Part shown: positions 39,516 through 47,303 of the stretch, in pieces
How positions within the stretch are numbered: the stretch's first letter is position 1
Layout: every line of letters begins with the position of its first letter
Origin: a virus
Reading direction: 5' to 3' (one strand)
DNA length: 64,000 bases
Virus record (IMG/VR): IMGVR_UViG_3300034279_000305
Location: 1 to 64,000 of that record
Made by a program: the position numbers and the translations under genes
Notes under the pieces: model-generated
Databases searched by the model: none
The model's input: only the letters and a program-made list of their open reading frames with translations
What the model was told of the DNA's origin: nothing

Positions 39516-39591
39516 TGGCTCCCTAAGATGGATTCGAACCACCGACCAATTGATTAACAGTCAACTGCGCTACCGCTGCGCCATTAGGGAA
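39516..39591 (-). tRNA. tRNA-Asn (GTT)
   Basis: Canonical, loop TGTTAAT, CCA encoded. Confidence 0.93.
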
Positions 39592-39597
39592 TAAGAA

Positions 39598-39673
<76 letters not shown>

Positions 39674-39748
39674 AAAACTTATTTAAAGAACACACTATAT
39701 GCCTATTGACACGCATCTTAAGCGGGACTCACAATAATGTGCTCATTA

Positions 39749-39770
39749 AATAAGTCTCGAAAGACTTATT
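39749..39770 (-). other. Perfect 9-bp hairpin with TTCG loop
   Basis: Minus strand AATAAGTCT-TTCG-AGACTTATT. A UUCG tetraloop is very stable. It lies in the leader of the tRNA transcript, so it may be a processing or stability element; no T-run follows on the minus strand. Confidence 0.6.
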
Positions 39771-39801
39771 TTATTATAACAATGTCAAAGAGCAGGAACT
39801 T

Positions 39802-39809
39802 TATTTATA
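39802..39809 (-). promoter_or_regulatory. TATAAATA late-promoter box
   Basis: Exact octamer directly downstream of the sigma70 -10 box at 39811, giving a tandem early/late control point for tRNAs from 39673 down. Confidence 0.6.
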
Positions 39810-39810
39810 C

Positions 39811-39839
39811 ATTCTACTACAATTTTTGTAGAAAGTCAA
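39811..39839 (-). promoter_or_regulatory. sigma70-like promoter for tRNA array
   Basis: -35 TTGACT (39834-39839), 17-base spacer, -10 TAGAAT (39811-39816). Confidence 0.8.
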
Positions 39840-39868
39840 CACTTATTTTCATTTTTACCAAAATAATT

Positions 39869-39944
39869 TGGTAGGGTCGGTGGGACTCGAACCCACACTG
39901 GAGGGATTTTAAGTCCCTTGTCTCTGCCTTTGGACTACGACCCC
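39869..39944 (-). tRNA. tRNA with TAA anticodon (Leu codon UUA) but short variable loop
   Basis: 76 bases, loop CTTAAAA gives anticodon TAA, CCA encoded, all arms present. The variable loop has only 5 bases, unlike the class II arm expected of bacterial tRNA-Leu, so charging identity is uncertain. Confidence 0.8.
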
Positions 39945-39945
39945 A

Positions 39946-40023
39946 TGGGGTGGAAGACGGGACTCGAACCCGCGACATTCGGCATCACAAGCCGACGCTC
40001 TAACCAACTGAGCTACAACCACC
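39946..40023 (-). tRNA. tRNA-His (GTG)
   Basis: Loop TTGTGAT, extra G at -1 opposite C73, CCA encoded. Two adjacent T-T mismatches (5-68, 6-67) in the acceptor. Confidence 0.88.
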
Positions 40024-40024
40024 A

Positions 40025-40113
40025 TGGCGGAACATCAGGGAGTCGAACCCTGTCTACCCTTTACAGGTAGTACGCATTAGCAGTGCGCTGCATTACCGTC
40101 CTGCCCATGTTCC
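40025..40113 (-). tRNA. tRNA-Ser (GCT)
   Basis: 89 bases with class II arm, anticodon GCT, CCA encoded. Confidence 0.92.
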
Positions 40114-40118
40114 AAACC

Positions 40119-40197
40119 TGGAGCGCCGAGTCGGATTCGAACCGACGACTGGAAGGATTTGCAGTCCTTTGCATTTGACCACTCTGCCATCGGCGCT
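40119..40197 (-). tRNA. tRNA-Cys (GCA)
   Basis: Loop CTGCAAA, CCA encoded, long D-loop region. Confidence 0.9.
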
Positions 40198-40269
40198 TGG
40201 TACCAGCAGTAGGTAACGCTCCTACCAAACCAACCTTATGAGAGTCGGTCGGACACTTATCCTGCTGGC
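40198..40269 (-). tRNA. Aberrant tRNA-like gene (CAT anticodon)
   Basis: 72 bases directly abutting tRNA-Cys. Perfect acceptor (GCCAGCA/TGCTGGT) and CCA; anticodon loop CTCATAA. Bases 8-9 appear missing, the D-stem has 3 bp (GGA/TCC), and the T-loop reads AGCGTTA instead of TTCRANN. Confidence 0.55.
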
Positions 40270-40271
40270 AT

Positions 40272-40348
40272 TGGTGCGTCTAGTAGGCTCCGACCCTACG
40301 ACCTCACGGTTATCAGCCGTGTGCTCTACCAACTGAGCTATAGACGCA
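40272..40348 (-). tRNA. tRNA-Ile (GAT)
   Basis: Loop CTGATAA, CCA encoded. The T-loop GTCGGAG differs from the usual TTCRANN. Confidence 0.88.
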
Positions 40349-40354
40349 TTAACT

Positions 40355-40549
40355 CTACTTCGAATCTGCCTGCGGAGTTACTGCCGCATCTAGAGGTTTT
40401 TCTGCTGCTTCTTCTGTTGCATTTGCTGTAGCAAGTGCTTCATCTGCTGCAGGACCAGCAGCTTCTGCAACTGATGGCGTTTCTGCGCTGGGAGCACATG
40501 CTGCTGTAAGTGCTACAACTGCTGCTGCCATAAAAGTCTTGATATTCAT
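40355..40549 (-). CDS. Small Ala-rich lipoprotein
   Basis: This is a 64-residue protein with a lipoprotein signal (lipobox LTAAC, Cys18) and an Ala/Glu/Pro-rich mature part without structure motifs. It lies alone among tRNAs after a 77-base leader. It might be an envelope or spanin-like lipoprotein, but no partner is seen. Bases 40550-40626 hold no gene. Confidence 0.7.
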   Translation of the reverse strand: MNIKTFMAAAVVALTAACAPSAETPSVAEAAGPAADEALATANATEEAAEKPLDAAVTPQADSK

Positions 40550-40626
40550 ATTATTACTTCCTTCGTTAATAGAGTTTGAGAGACTAACCGTGATCTCTCG
40601 CGTGCTTATTAAGTAGCAACCCTAAC

Positions 40627-40702
40627 TGGTGGACACTCTGGGGCTTGAACCCAGGACCTACAGGTTAAAAGCCCGTTGCTCTACCTACTGAGCTAAGTGT
40701 CC
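40627..40702 (-). tRNA. tRNA-Lys (TTT)
   Basis: Canonical, loop CTTTTAA, CCA encoded. Confidence 0.93.
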
Positions 40703-40707
40703 GAAAC

Positions 40708-40783
40708 TGGTAGACCCTGTTGGATTCGAACCAACGACCTGCGGATTAAGAGTCCGATGCTCTACCGACTGAGCTAAGGGTCC
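40708..40783 (-). tRNA. tRNA-Lys (CTT)
   Basis: Canonical, loop CTCTTAA, CCA encoded. Second Lys isoacceptor. Confidence 0.92.
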
Positions 40784-40789
40784 ATAAAC

Positions 40790-40865
40790 TGGTAGACGAG
40801 GAGGGACTCGAACCCCCAACCAAACCGTTATGAGCGGTCGGCTCTAACCATTGAGCTACTCGTCT
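40790..40865 (-). tRNA. tRNA with CAT anticodon (elongator Met or lysidine-type Ile)
   Basis: Canonical, loop CTCATAA, CCA encoded. Acceptor starts A1-T72, unlike the initiator. Met and k2C-Ile cannot be told apart from sequence here. Confidence 0.9.
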
Positions 40866-41064
40866 AGATGTAGATTCGATGCTCGAAATCCGGATTCACA
40901 TGAGCGCCAACTACTTGACGCACGATGTAATAATAATCGATGAACCGATCACCGTCACGAGTATACACACCATGGGCATTCCGTGCTTCATCTTCCGACG
41001 CATACACGCCAAGGAGCACAGAACCTGCCATATCGAACTCACCTAGTAATGCAAAAACTTCCAT
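40864..41064 (-). CDS. Small hypothetical protein (66 aa)
   Basis: It starts MEVFALLGEFDMAGSVLLGVYASEDEAR, a beta-hairpin then helix pattern found in small phage proteins. Its stop overlaps tRNA-CAT by 2 bases. Own promoter at 41092. Function unknown. Confidence 0.7.
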   Translation of the reverse strand: MEVFALLGEFDMAGSVLLGVYASEDEARNAHGVYTRDGDRFIDYYYIVRQVVGAHVNPDFEHRIYI

Positions 41065-41091
41065 AACAATTTCCTTTCAAACTATACACAC

Positions 41092-41120
41092 AGTATACCC
41101 CAGATTTAAGAAAAAGTCAA
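41092..41120 (-). promoter_or_regulatory. sigma70-like promoter
   Basis: -35 TTGACT (41115-41120), 17-base spacer, -10 TATACT (41092-41097). Confidence 0.85.
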
Positions 41121-41152
41121 GCCCCTATTTTGCATTTTATCAAATTATTTTT

Positions 41153-41229
41153 TGGTGACCCCTACGGGATTCGAACCCGTGATCTTCGCCGTGAAAGGGC
41201 GATGTCCTAGACCGCTAGACGAAGGGGCC
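41153..41229 (-). tRNA. tRNA-Glu (TTC)
   Basis: Canonical, loop CTTTCAC, CCA encoded. Confidence 0.93.
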
Positions 41230-41231
41230 AA

Positions 41232-41320
<89 letters not shown>

Positions 41321-41326
41321 TAAACG

Positions 41327-41563
41327 TTAGAGACCAATCGCGGTACGATATGTCTCTAGAATCATATCTTCTTCTTGCCGAATATGCGCTTCCTTTTTAC
41401 GGAGACGAATAATCTGGCGAGTCGCTTTAGCATCGTAACCTTCGCCTTTCAACTCAGAATAGACTTCCTTACGATCTGCCTTCCTAGCATCAAGATCCGC
41501 TTCGATATTTTCGATGCGCTCGATGAAGAGGCGATACTTATCAACTGCAATAATGTCACTCAT
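41327..41563 (-). CDS. GapR-like DNA-binding protein (DUF2312)
   Basis: This is a 78-residue protein. YRLFIERIENIEADLDARKADR then VYSELKGEGYDAKATRQIIRLRKKE matches the GapR-like family, a coiled-coil tetramer that clamps overtwisted DNA ahead of replication and transcription in Alphaproteobacteria. A phage copy might assist topoisomerases on phage DNA or replace host GapR. The family is largely alphaproteobacterial, so it hints at the host. Confidence 0.88.
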   Translation of the reverse strand: MSDIIAVDKYRLFIERIENIEADLDARKADRKEVYSELKGEGYDAKATRQIIRLRKKEAHIRQEEDMILETYRTAIGL

Positions 41564-41580
41564 AATATTCTCCTACAAAA

Positions 41581-41656
41581 TGGATGCCCCGTCAGGTCTC
41601 GAACCTGAACTCTTCTGAATCAAAATCAGACGTGTTGCCAATTACACCACGGGGCA
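41581..41656 (-). tRNA. tRNA-Gln (TTG)
   Basis: Canonical, loop TTTTGAT, CCA encoded. First tRNA of the array in transcription order. Confidence 0.93.
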
Positions 41657-41676
41657 AGAACCTCAATAACAAAACC

Positions 41677-41705
41677 AATATACTATAGATTTATAAAATA
41701 GTCAA
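41677..41705 (-). promoter_or_regulatory. sigma70-like promoter for tRNA array start
   Basis: -35 TTGACT (41700-41705), 17-base spacer, -10 TATATT (41677-41682), just upstream of tRNA-Gln. Confidence 0.75.
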
Positions 41706-41719
41706 CACTTTTCTTCAAA

Positions 41720-42214
41720 CTATTTGTATGGGTCGTAATTTCTTCCCCATAACCATCCACTCGGTAGACTGAACGATCTTGGGTCGACCAGATGCGTCTT
41801 ACCACTAGGTTCAACACACCACCTTCGCACCCGCATACTTTGCATAAGACTCATCTTGCGACGAGTCTCGTAGGAGTGCCTCCGATTATACATCGGATTA
41901 TTCTCTCCCCGACGAGTTCCCTTCATCGTCCTGCTAATCTTTGCTCGATGCTCGTCTGACAATCCATTGGCATTTGGGTTTTTACTACCCTTCTTTGCCT
42001 CGGCAATTTTCTCTCTGCCTTCTGGAGTGTGCAATCTATTTCGTCGGCGAGTTACCTTGTCAACGACTTTAGAGATCTTTTGTTGCTTAGAAGCAGTTTC
42101 GCGAATCAACTCAATGTTGGTTGTCTGTAGAATCAGTTCGCGAGGTTTTGGGACGATTGTTGGATCTTTTACGATCCACAGTTCCGTTTTATGTTGAAAG
42201 AGGTAAAACCTCAT
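41720..42214 (-). CDS. NUMOD3-repeat DNA-binding protein
   Basis: This is a 164-residue basic protein with two or three NUMOD3-type units (HTPEGREKIAEAKKG, LSDEHRAKISRTMKG, YETRRKMSLMQ with a GENNPMYNRRH link). NUMOD3 is the DNA-binding module of many homing endonucleases. I see no GIY-YIG or HNH catalytic part, so it is either a remnant of a homing enzyme or a pure DNA-binding protein. It overlaps the end of speD by 26 bases. Confidence 0.75.
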   Translation of the reverse strand: MRFYLFQHKTELWIVKDPTIVPKPRELILQTTNIELIRETASKQQKISKVVDKVTRRRNRLHTPEGREKIAEAKKGSKNPNANGLSDEHRAKISRTMKGTRRGENNPMYNRRHSYETRRKMSLMQSMRVRRWCVEPSGKTHLVDPRSFSLPSGWLWGRNYDPYK

Positions 42215-42599
42215 TTACAATGCCTTTATCAATCAACGTCAAATCATGTTCCCGATCAATGTATTTAAACTCTACATGGTCTGGATCAAATTCCTGTAGC
42301 GCCTCGAAGACATCCTTCGTATTTAGCGCCGAGCACGTATACACATCCAGTTGCATGAGAGCAGGAGAAACCTCATCCCAAACATGCATAGCAATATGCG
42401 ATGTTTCGATAATAGTAACTGCAGTCAAACCACGATTGCCTTCCATGTCACTGTAAACAGCATATGGACCCATTAGTATCTTCATACCAATTTTATCAAC
42501 CAGAGTCTTCATCCAGTCCTGGATTGCCTCTGCGCATTGTGGTGGATTCTTCAATTCAGCTCTGATAATCAGATGTTTATGCTCAAGAATTTGCCCCAT
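42189..42599 (-). CDS. speD: S-adenosylmethionine decarboxylase-like (SpeD)
   Basis: This is a 136-residue protein with the class I SpeD signature: ETSHIAMHVWDE, where S67 would become the pyruvoyl cofactor after self-cleavage, and DVYTC with the catalytic Cys (C89). The enzyme makes decarboxylated SAM for spermidine synthesis. SpeD occurs in several marine T4-type phages. A TATAAATA box lies 35 bases upstream and AAGGA precedes the ATG. Confidence 0.9.
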   Translation of the reverse strand: MGQILEHKHLIIRAELKNPPQCAEAIQDWMKTLVDKIGMKILMGPYAVYSDMEGNRGLTAVTIIETSHIAMHVWDEVSPALMQLDVYTCSALNTKDVFEALQEFDPDHVEFKYIDREHDLTLIDKGIVNEVLPLST

Positions 42600-42633
42600 C
42601 GATGTTCCTTCTTCGTAGGTGCTGGAAAGATCT

Positions 42634-42641
42634 TATTTATA
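42634..42641 (-). promoter_or_regulatory. TATAAATA late-promoter box for speD
   Basis: Exact octamer on the minus strand, overlapping the end of the 42637 gene and 35 bases before the speD ATG. Confidence 0.6.
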
Positions 42642-43137
42642 AGACCGACAAAGACTTTTTTGCTCGAGACTGCTTCTTAACCTCTGGTTTCTTCCATCCA
42701 GGAAGGAATGATTCTAGCACATCTGCTAATGTAGGATACTTATCGAGGAGTTTCTGGTCCTTGACAAGATCGAGCAGTTCTACCTCAGTAGCTACTACGC
42801 CCTGACAGATCTGCATCCAGAGTTCTTCCCTACGCCACTGACCGAGATTCTTTGCGCTTCCATCTGGTAGCAGAGTTAGAAGACGACGAAACTCCTGTGT
42901 GATGGTGGTGTCGCCCATATTTTCGGGGAGACCTTCATCCTTAAAGGGAGTCTTACCTTCTGGTAGATTCCATGGACCTTGTTCGTAACCCACACCCCAT
43001 GCAATAAATCGCATAAGAATAGAGTTGCCGACTGAGATTGCACCAACACGTGCGGAAAGTTCTTCTGTTGTTTTTGCTTCAACTGCCCAGTCAAGAGCCT
43101 CGTTGATTTGCCTAAATTTCTTGGGTACTATTGCCAT
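42637..43137 (-). CDS. Conserved T4-type phage protein (DUF6433-like)
   Basis: This is a 166-residue helical protein. TITQEFRRLLTLLPDGSAKNLGQWRREELWMQICQGV and LLDLVKDQKLLDKYPTLADVL match a family conserved in marine T4-type phages next to RNase H. Function unknown. The C-terminus is basic (KKQSRAKKSLSVL). It starts one base from the rnh stop. Confidence 0.75.
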   Translation of the reverse strand: MAIVPKKFRQINEALDWAVEAKTTEELSARVGAISVGNSILMRFIAWGVGYEQGPWNLPEGKTPFKDEGLPENMGDTTITQEFRRLLTLLPDGSAKNLGQWRREELWMQICQGVVATEVELLDLVKDQKLLDKYPTLADVLESFLPGWKKPEVKKQSRAKKSLSVL

Positions 43138-44019
43138 TTAAAATTCATCCACTAGTTCAATCAATTGTGTCATACGATTAGCGATAAAGTAGTTCAATAG
43201 ACCAGAACGGTCGCCACCCTTCTGCATCTCGTAACTATCTATAATACTTTCCTTAATATCTTCAGGAATTCTTGATAGATCAACCAGTTCGCGGTTGCGC
43301 TGGTAGTTGCGCCACATTTCATCACTGTTGATAAACTCTTCTGGTTTCTGAGTTTTCCATTCAGCGAGTTTATCTTTACGAATAGGACGCTGACGGTCAC
43401 CATTGATGAAAGTGTCATCACAGGAAAGGATATTCGGAACACCGTCACCCTTATCGCCCATGATAATATGTTCCATGAGCACTGCTTCAGGTGATTCCTT
43501 CAACTTACAGAACTTCTTTTGAACAGGAGCATACTGTTTAACATTGTTCCACTTCTGCAGTTGCTGGAAGTCATGGTCACCAGAAAGAATAAGGAAAGGT
43601 TCAGCACTAGGCATGAGACCATCAGTGTTCATAGTCTGACTATACTCGGCGAGCACTGCGATAACATCATCTGCCTCAGCACCATCAACGTCGATTACAG
43701 GATAAGGGAAATGCTCTGTGAGTTCGGAGCGAACAAGGTGTAGCGCCTCGAAGATAGAGTTCCAGTCGAATCCACTTTCATCACGCGACTTCTTACGGTT
43801 TGCCTTGTAGTTCGGGAAATACTGACGACGCCAGTAGTGACGATTGTCACAGGCGATAACCATATCGCCAAACTCAGGACCAAACTTCTTACGATATGAC
43901 CGAAGCGCATTGATAATCATGTGACGAACGAGAGGGATGTTTACCTCAACGTCACGACGACCCGCCAAATTTGCCATCAGACTGCTGATTGCAGTCTGGT
44001 TATAATCTACAACAATCAC
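43138..44019 (-). CDS. rnh: T4 RNase H-like 5' nuclease (FEN family)
   Basis: This is a 293-residue protein with FEN-type acidic clusters: MIVVDYNQ (residue 5), VIACDNRHYWRR, DVDGAEADDVIAVLAE (about 111-126), LSGDHDFQQL and MGDKGDGVPN. T4 RNase H removes RNA primers from Okazaki fragments. Close to T4 length (305). Placed with other replication genes; start in an ATGA overlap with the 44016 gene. Confidence 0.93.
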   Translation of the reverse strand: MIVVDYNQTAISSLMANLAGRRDVEVNIPLVRHMIINALRSYRKKFGPEFGDMVIACDNRHYWRRQYFPNYKANRKKSRDESGFDWNSIFEALHLVRSELTEHFPYPVIDVDGAEADDVIAVLAEYSQTMNTDGLMPSAEPFLILSGDHDFQQLQKWNNVKQYAPVQKKFCKLKESPEAVLMEHIIMGDKGDGVPNILSCDDTFINGDRQRPIRKDKLAEWKTQKPEEFINSDEMWRNYQRNRELVDLSRIPEDIKESIIDSYEMQKGGDRSGLLNYFIANRMTQLIELVDEF

Positions 44020-44366
44020 GTTTCATCATTCCCATCATTTAATTTTGTATCAAGTGCATTACGAATATCAGTTAGTAGATACGTTTCAGGCGTATCAATC
44101 CCACGTTGACGCAAGAACATCCCATATACCAGAACAGAAATTACTGCTGCATCAGCATAGAAACTATCGTGTTTTGTAATGCCAAACTTCTCAGTGCAAA
44201 CCTTGGTGATTCCTGCCATGACTGATCGACCTGCACGTTCGGCGTCTTGATACGAGTTGTAGTCATCAATACCTTCGAGGAAGTATGTAAGAGATTCCTT
44301 ATCTGGATTTGTATCTTCGAACTTCTTCTTAGGATTAAGAAAAGTCACGTTATCATTATCGCTCAT
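44016..44366 (-). CDS. Hypothetical protein (116 aa)
   Basis: Start MSDNDNVTFLNPKKKF; a helical middle (AVISVLVYGMFLRQRG). It is like a small conserved protein next to rnh in marine T4-type phages. Stop overlaps rnh (ATGA); start overlaps the 44366 stop. Function unknown. Confidence 0.7.
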   Translation of the reverse strand: MSDNDNVTFLNPKKKFEDTNPDKESLTYFLEGIDDYNSYQDAERAGRSVMAGITKVCTEKFGITKHDSFYADAAVISVLVYGMFLRQRGIDTPETYLLTDIRNALDTKLNDGNDET

Positions 44367-45487
44367 CAAAACACTTTCAAAATTAATGTAGTCGGAGTCA
44401 GTCGCGCACGAACAGGTGCAGGCTTACTCTTAACGGCTGAGTACCATTTAGTCAAGTCTTTTTTCGCCAGTTCAGCAAATTCTTTTACTTGAGTCTCTGG
44501 TTTACGTAGCAACCGTGAGTTAGAGAAGTTCTCATCAAATCCTACAAGACTTGCACCCTTGACAGTAATGCTACCACTGACTGGGTTATAGTACTTGGAG
44601 ATCTTTCGAGTCTTGGTGTCGAAAGTCCACACTTCACTACAGTTTAGCAGATTGATAGGTTCGACACTGGCGATACCAAGTGCAGTATCTTCCTTGAGGA
44701 ACTTTAGGTTCTGGACCAATTTGGTCTTATCCTTTGGTTTCTTCTTACGAACCTTAGCAACCTGCTTGCTGACATGCGACTTTTTAAGATCGTTGACATA
44801 GGATTCGAGCAACTTGACGATATCCTTGACAATCTTCATACCAGACAGATGTTCGTAACTCTCGAGCAACTGCGATTGCATGTCAGTCAGTTTTGCCTTG
44901 GGTATACGACGAACTTCTACCAATTCAGCAAACTCGGCGAGGATAGGTTGAATCTTTTCGACGCACTCAAGGTAATGTCTGTCTGCCATACGATATGGCA
45001 TAAGAATTTGTGCTATATTCTTTACATCTTCGCCAATGACCAGATTCTCGATCTCGTCATTAACATCAGATACAATGAAGTGACCTGCAATCAACGGTTT
45101 CTTTGCAACCTTGACTACAGGTTCTGGAGAGGTGTCATCCTCTTCGAGTTTGGTACGCTTATTGAAAGTTTCCTCGACCTTCTCCCAGATACGAGAGGTA
45201 TCTCTGTCGTTAAGAGGGAACCCACGCATAGCGATACGAGCTGAATTAGCATAGGTGCGTGGAAGCAACTTGTCAGGAATCTTACTGAGAGTTTTCAGTT
45301 TATCCCTATCACCCTTGAACCAGTCGCTCAAGAATGCACGACAATCCTTAGCATCCACGATGTAATTATACCAAGAGAGAGCATTACCAAACTCTGCCTG
45401 ATAGTTTACAGGTTCGTAGTCGGCAACCCAAATGGGTTCGACACCAACGAATTTCGATTCAGCAATAGGGACTTTCAACTTATGCAT
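44366..45487 (-). CDS. Conserved T4-type phage hypothetical protein (373 aa)
   Basis: Three parts can be seen: an N-terminal 110 residues with Trp/Tyr-rich motifs (ALSWYNYIVDAKDCRAFLSDWF), a helical coiled middle with a basic KKKPKDKTK stretch, and a beta-rich end (KISKYYNPVSGSITVKGASLVGF). It resembles a conserved marine T4-type phage protein of unknown function. Own promoter at 45516. Confidence 0.75.
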   Translation of the reverse strand: MHKLKVPIAESKFVGVEPIWVADYEPVNYQAEFGNALSWYNYIVDAKDCRAFLSDWFKGDRDKLKTLSKIPDKLLPRTYANSARIAMRGFPLNDRDTSRIWEKVEETFNKRTKLEEDDTSPEPVVKVAKKPLIAGHFIVSDVNDEIENLVIGEDVKNIAQILMPYRMADRHYLECVEKIQPILAEFAELVEVRRIPKAKLTDMQSQLLESYEHLSGMKIVKDIVKLLESYVNDLKKSHVSKQVAKVRKKKPKDKTKLVQNLKFLKEDTALGIASVEPINLLNCSEVWTFDTKTRKISKYYNPVSGSITVKGASLVGFDENFSNSRLLRKPETQVKEFAELAKKDLTKWYSAVKSKPAPVRARLTPTTLILKVF

Positions 45488-45515
45488 GGGTTCACCTCAT
45501 CAAATTTATAGATTA

Positions 45516-45544
45516 CTTATACCGCATTTCTGCAGAAAAGTCAA
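45516..45544 (-). promoter_or_regulatory. sigma70-like promoter
   Basis: -35 TTGACT (45539-45544), 17-base spacer, -10 TATAAG (45516-45521). It overlaps the stop of the 45541 gene. Confidence 0.75.
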
Positions 45545-45792
45545 GCCATAAATTTGACATTTGTGATAGTATCATATCTGAAAGAGCGCCAAGCAGACTT
45601 TTCAGTATCCCAGACAGGTAGAACATCAGGGTTTACCACCTTACTTTCAGCAGGAGTTGTTTTCTTCTCGGGCACTACGCTTTCCTGCAGAGTACATTTG
45701 ATGACTCGAACATCACCATTAAGTTTTGTGAACGTCACTTCGGCGTTCATCTTCTTAAGATTCTTTACGAGCATTTCACGGTCAATTTCCAT
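45541..45792 (-). CDS. SH3-barrel phage protein (DUF2693-like)
   Basis: This is an 83-residue protein. VTFTKLNGDVRVIKCTLQ followed by VWDTEKSAWRSFRYDTITNVKF matches the DUF2693 family found across T4-type phages; a small beta-barrel of unknown function. Its coding end overlaps the next promoter. Confidence 0.75.
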   Translation of the reverse strand: MEIDREMLVKNLKKMNAEVTFTKLNGDVRVIKCTLQESVVPEKKTTPAESKVVNPDVLPVWDTEKSAWRSFRYDTITNVKFMA

Positions 45793-45794
45793 AA

Positions 45795-46793
45795 TCACAT
45801 TTTCCTTACATTATTTTCGTCTATAATAATTTTACCATCTCTCCAAGATTTTCTGGGAGGATCTGGTGCGGGTATATCGTGGGTTGATAGATTATTTTTT
45901 TCCATAGCGAAGAAATCAGTGGGGTTTTCTACTACCACCTCAATTTTCTTCTTTGGTTTATGCTTCTTAACAACCTTCTTCGGTGCCACTGTTGGTGGAG
46001 TTGGATCAACCTCATCAACAGCGACAAAGTCTACTATACCCGCTTCTTCCTTTTTAGTCAAGCTTAAAATTGAAATATTTGCTGCAATAACCAAAAGAAT
46101 TGCCAGAGGGTCGAATACGAAGATAAGAACAATAATCATCAAGCGCACTGCTTTGTCGATAGTAGCAGTATCGCCACTACCGTAGAACAGTTCTGCGATA
46201 TATTTTATCGGACCTACTTCTGCTTCGAGTTTGAGATTTTCTGTTTTGAGCGGTATGAGATCAGTCTCAATAGTCTCAATGTCTGCAGTCGCACTCTCAA
46301 TTTCTTTATTGAGAGACGCACGTTCCCGTTTCTGTCTGTTTCGAATGAAATTAGCATCGAGCACATCCTCTGCAGTAGTGAGTCTGTCCAAAGTATCCAA
46401 AGATGTTTGCGCATTTTTGAGTCTCCTTTCTGCAGATGTTTTCTTGCTCTCGAGTTGTTCTATCTTAATTTGCGTGGAACCGCCAACAGTGCTATGTTCG
46501 ATGTGCGCTCCACTTAGATAACCGAATACGCCAATACTTGTGATAAATGATAATACCACAATCGCGATTGTGAAATATGTTTTCAACAGTTTGTTTGCGG
46601 TTTTCCAATTCCTATACACCCAACTCGCAGTAACGAGTTTAGCAAATTCTAAAGATCCACCCATCGCTGCAACAGCAATAGGGGATGCGGGGAAAATCGC
46701 CATCAAACCTAATATCGAAAAGTAACCAGCAACTGATGTAATCGCCAGCGCTGCCAACATTAATAGTGCTATGAATAGCATCCAGGTCTCCAA
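45795..46793 (-). CDS. Membrane protein with large coiled coil (332 aa)
   Basis: Three N-terminal membrane helices (about 5-25, 30-52, 70-92), a long coiled coil (about 110-190), a further helix (about 215-240) and a Pro/Lys-rich cytosolic tail. A conserved marine phage family; function unknown, perhaps an envelope-remodelling protein. It overlaps the GIY-YIG gene by 25 bases. Confidence 0.75.
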   Translation of the reverse strand: METWMLFIALLMLAALAITSVAGYFSILGLMAIFPASPIAVAAMGGSLEFAKLVTASWVYRNWKTANKLLKTYFTIAIVVLSFITSIGVFGYLSGAHIEHSTVGGSTQIKIEQLESKKTSAERRLKNAQTSLDTLDRLTTAEDVLDANFIRNRQKRERASLNKEIESATADIETIETDLIPLKTENLKLEAEVGPIKYIAELFYGSGDTATIDKAVRLMIIVLIFVFDPLAILLVIAANISILSLTKKEEAGIVDFVAVDEVDPTPPTVAPKKVVKKHKPKKKIEVVVENPTDFFAMEKNNLSTHDIPAPDPPRKSWRDGKIIIDENNVRKM

Positions 46794-47116
46794 TCAGGTA
46801 ATTTTAATTCTTTCAAGTGATCAAGTCTCAGACGCACATTCCACATTTGATTGATGCATCTGTCGTCGAGTCTATGCTCCCATTGCAGGATATGTTCAAC
46901 TGCTTTGGCATGCGATTTGCTGTCGTATTCAGCGACAACTTCCTTGCGCATTTCGCCTTCATAGTTAGTCACATAAGAGGAACTTCCGAAGTATGTTTCG
47001 AAAAGTTTCTCTGTCTTACATGAATACCCAATATAAAATTTGCCGTCGTCGAAGTAAGTGCAATATACTCTATGCACCTTCTTCGGCAACGGCTTACGTT
47101 TTTTTCTAATTACCAT
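46769..47116 (-). CDS. GIY-YIG-like nuclease domain protein
   Basis: This is a 115-residue protein. VYCTYFDDGKFYIGYSCKTEKLFETYFGSSSY has the GIY-YIG-like strands (here VYC...YIGYS) with the following aromatic block. No separate DNA-binding module. It may be a free-standing endonuclease or a host-DNA cutter; the basic N-terminus (RKKRKPLPKK) would bind nucleic acid. Confidence 0.75.
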   Translation of the reverse strand: MVIRKKRKPLPKKVHRVYCTYFDDGKFYIGYSCKTEKLFETYFGSSSYVTNYEGEMRKEVVAEYDSKSHAKAVEHILQWEHRLDDRCINQMWNVRLRLDHLKELKLPDWRPGCYS

Positions 47117-47139
47117 AATCTACTCCGTAAGTAGACTAT

Positions 47140-47298
47140 TTATTCGCTTTCTTGATCGGAATCGAAATCATATTCTTCTTGATCGATCCCTTCGCCGCAG
47201 AAAGGACAGTACAACACTCTATAATATTTACCGTCCATATCATGCTCTACAGAGAATAGAGCATTACAACTAGAACATTCGTGCTCCTCGTCAAGCAT
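47140..47298 (-). CDS. Small zinc-ribbon protein (52 aa)
   Basis: ATG 47298. Two CxxC pairs (CSSC, CPFC) 23 residues apart predict a zinc ribbon, with an acidic C-terminus. Typical small phage ribbon protein; function unknown. Confidence 0.7.
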   Translation of the reverse strand: MLDEEHECSSCNALFSVEHDMDGKYYRVLYCPFCGEGIDQEEYDFDSDQESE

Positions 47299-47303
47299 GT
47301 AAA

